DNA of 7,031 bases, from the NCBI GenBank assembly GCA_025362155.1, contig JANYHX010000193.1, positions 1 to 7,031 of the forward strand. Reading direction: 5' to 3'. The position numbers were made by a program, and so were the translations under genes. This document shows, piece after piece, positions 6,231 to 7,031 of this stretch. The notes below the pieces were generated by a model that did not search any database, had not been told where the DNA came from, and was given only the letters and a program-made list of their open reading frames with translations. The stretch comes from Gallionella sp. (lineage in GTDB: Bacteria; Pseudomonadota; Gammaproteobacteria; Burkholderiales; Gallionellaceae). Each line of letters starts with the position of its first letter. Position 1 is the first letter of the stretch.

Positions 6231-6932
6231 TCAGGAACGTGTCGAACTGATAATCCCTACCGTCGGCGAACTTGGGCTAGCGCTGTAAAGTTTTTTCGGC
6301 ATCCGTCCGGCCAAATAAGCAGAGCGTCCAGCCTCTACCGCCTGTTTCATTGCGCCGGCCATCAAAACCGGCTGTTGTGCGGCAGCAATCGCAGTGTTCA
6401 TCAGCACGCCAGCGCAGCCCAGCTCCATCGCAATGGCGGCATCGGAAGCCGTACCTACCCCCGCATCCACGATCACCGGCACTTGCACGCGCTCCATGAT
6501 GAGTTGCAGATTCCACGGGTTGAGGATGCCCATGCCCGACCCGATCAAAGAGGCCAGCGGCATGATCGCTACACAGCCAATATCCTCCAGTTGCTTGGCG
6601 ATGATAGGATCGTCCGAGGTATACACCATCACCTGAAAGCCTTCTGCCACCAGCGTTTTAGCAGCAGCGATGGTTTCAATCACGTTGGGATAAAGCGATT
6701 GCGGATCGCCCAGCACTTCCAGTTTGACCAGGCTATGCCCATCCAGTAATTCGCGTGCCAGACGCAGGGTGCGCACCGCATCTTCGGCAGAGTAGCAACC
6801 GGCGGTGTTGGGCAGCAGGGTGTATTTCGACGGTGGCAATATTTCCAGCAGGCTGGGTTCGTCGGGGTTCTGGCCGATGTTGCTGCGCCGGATTGCTATC
6901 GTGATGATCTCCGCGCCGCTGGCTTCCACCGC
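6231..6932 (-). CDS. thiG: Thiazole synthase ThiG, N-terminus lost at a fold-back junction
   Basis: ThiG builds the thiazole phosphate of thiamine from deoxyxylulose 5-phosphate, dehydroglycine or glycine imine, and the thiocarboxylate of ThiS. The authentic part (about 233 residues) starts at [16 protein letters not shown], which aligns with roughly residue 28 of normal ThiG. It contains [12 protein letters not shown], the Schiff-base lysine in [50 protein letters not shown] (phosphate loop) and [18 protein letters not shown]. The frame continues to an apparent start at 7007, but those 25 extra residues are read from an inverted copy of thiG itself and are not ThiG. The natural start codon is therefore missing from this sequence. 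The C-terminus is complete, with a TGA at 6231-6233. trmB is downstream. Confidence 0.95.
   Translation of the reverse strand, partial: AVEASGAEIITIAIRRSNIGQNPDEPSLLEILPPSKYTLLPNTAGCYSAEDAVRTLRLARELLDGHSLVKLEVLGDPQSLYPNVIETIAAAKTLVAEGFQVMVYTSDDPIIAKQLEDIGCVAIMPLASLIGSGMGILNPWNLQLIMERVQVPVIVDAGVGTASDAAIAMELGCAGVLMNTAIAAAQQPVLMAGAMKQAVEAGRSAYLAGRMPKKLYSASPSSPTVGIISSTRS
6731..6829. repeat. Inverted duplication within thiG, left arm
   Basis: This 99-base stretch of thiG (minus-strand codons around [19 protein letters not shown]) is repeated without mismatch, in the opposite direction, at 6933-7031. The copy reaches the window edge, so its full length is unknown. The arms are separated by 103 bases. 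Confidence 0.97.
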
Positions 6933-7031
6933 CGAAATACACCCTGCTGCCCAACACCGCCGGTTGCTACTCTGCCGAAGATGCGGTGCGCACCCTGCGT
7001 CTGGCACGCGAATTACTGGATGGGCATAGCC
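6933..7031 (+). repeat. Inverted duplication of thiG, right arm (fold-back end)
   Basis: An exact reverse complement of 6731-6829. Read on the + strand it encodes the internal ThiG segment [18 protein letters not shown] and on to DGHS, in frame but with no start. Where the true 5' end of thiG should be, the sequence turns back into thiG. The switch occurs at CCACCG (6926-6931), which matches CCACCG on the minus strand at 6831-6836; 6932 is the single mismatch. Microhomology at the turn is typical of template-switch chimeras from amplification or assembly. A real genomic inverted duplication is less likely. Confidence 0.9.

Noticed and set aside
5931..6749. Long plus-strand open frame of 272 codons opposite trmB and thiG
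   Set aside because: It lies antisense to two clearly recognised genes, crosses the palindromic repeat and has no family features. It is a shadow of the coding strands.
6933..7007. ThiG N-terminus as read from the apparent start at 7007
   Set aside because: These 25 residues are the antisense reading of an inverted thiG copy. They do not resemble the normal ThiG N-terminus.
6805..7029. Plus-strand 74-codon frame at the right end
   Set aside because: It exists only because of the fold-back. Its end repeats the reading of another strand of the same palindrome, and it overlaps thiG.

Overview
The window looks like ordinary chromosome of a betaproteobacterium. The yibN-type rhodanese, grxC, secB and gpsA cluster is in the conserved proteobacterial order, thiG lies directly upstream of trmB, and a PglL-type oligosaccharyltransferase is present. 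The overall character recalls the Nitrosomonadales/Gallionellaceae, but that placement is an inference from gene order and protein style, not a computed result.

Layout. Positions 2-2985 (+) hold the 3' end of an RND efflux permease, a small DUF2892 membrane protein, a large PglL/Wzy-type O-oligosaccharyltransferase and a membrane-anchored rhodanese. The last three are packed with overlaps. Positions 2999-4209 (+) continue with glutaredoxin 3 (grxC), the export chaperone secB and a secreted protein with two bacterial SH3 domains, whose start codon overlaps the secB stop by one base. A 237-base gap (4210-4446) with two clean hairpins precedes gpsA (+). gpsA converges on trmB (-) with only 16 bases between the stop codons. 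thiG (-) lies upstream of trmB, and a compound palindromic repeat (6165-6227) sits between them.

How the genes fit together. Rhodanese, GrxC and SecB are a thiol/sulfur and protein-export neighbourhood that is commonly conserved. GpsA supplies sn-glycerol 3-phosphate for phospholipids. The PglL-like enzyme would act on lipid-linked glycans at the periplasmic face. ThiG makes the thiazole of thiamine, and TrmB makes m7G46 in tRNA.

The most unusual thing is at the right end. The last 99 bases (6933-7031) are an exact reverse complement of 6731-6829, inside thiG. The thiG reading frame is therefore broken about 28 codons before its natural start, and the sequence folds back on itself at a 6-base microhomology. 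This looks more like a chimeric read or contig-end artefact than biology. I see no convincing novel defence, mobile or biosynthetic system here. The remaining points are modest: start-codon choices, a homopolymer in the glycosyltransferase gene, a structured leader before gpsA and the intergenic palindrome.
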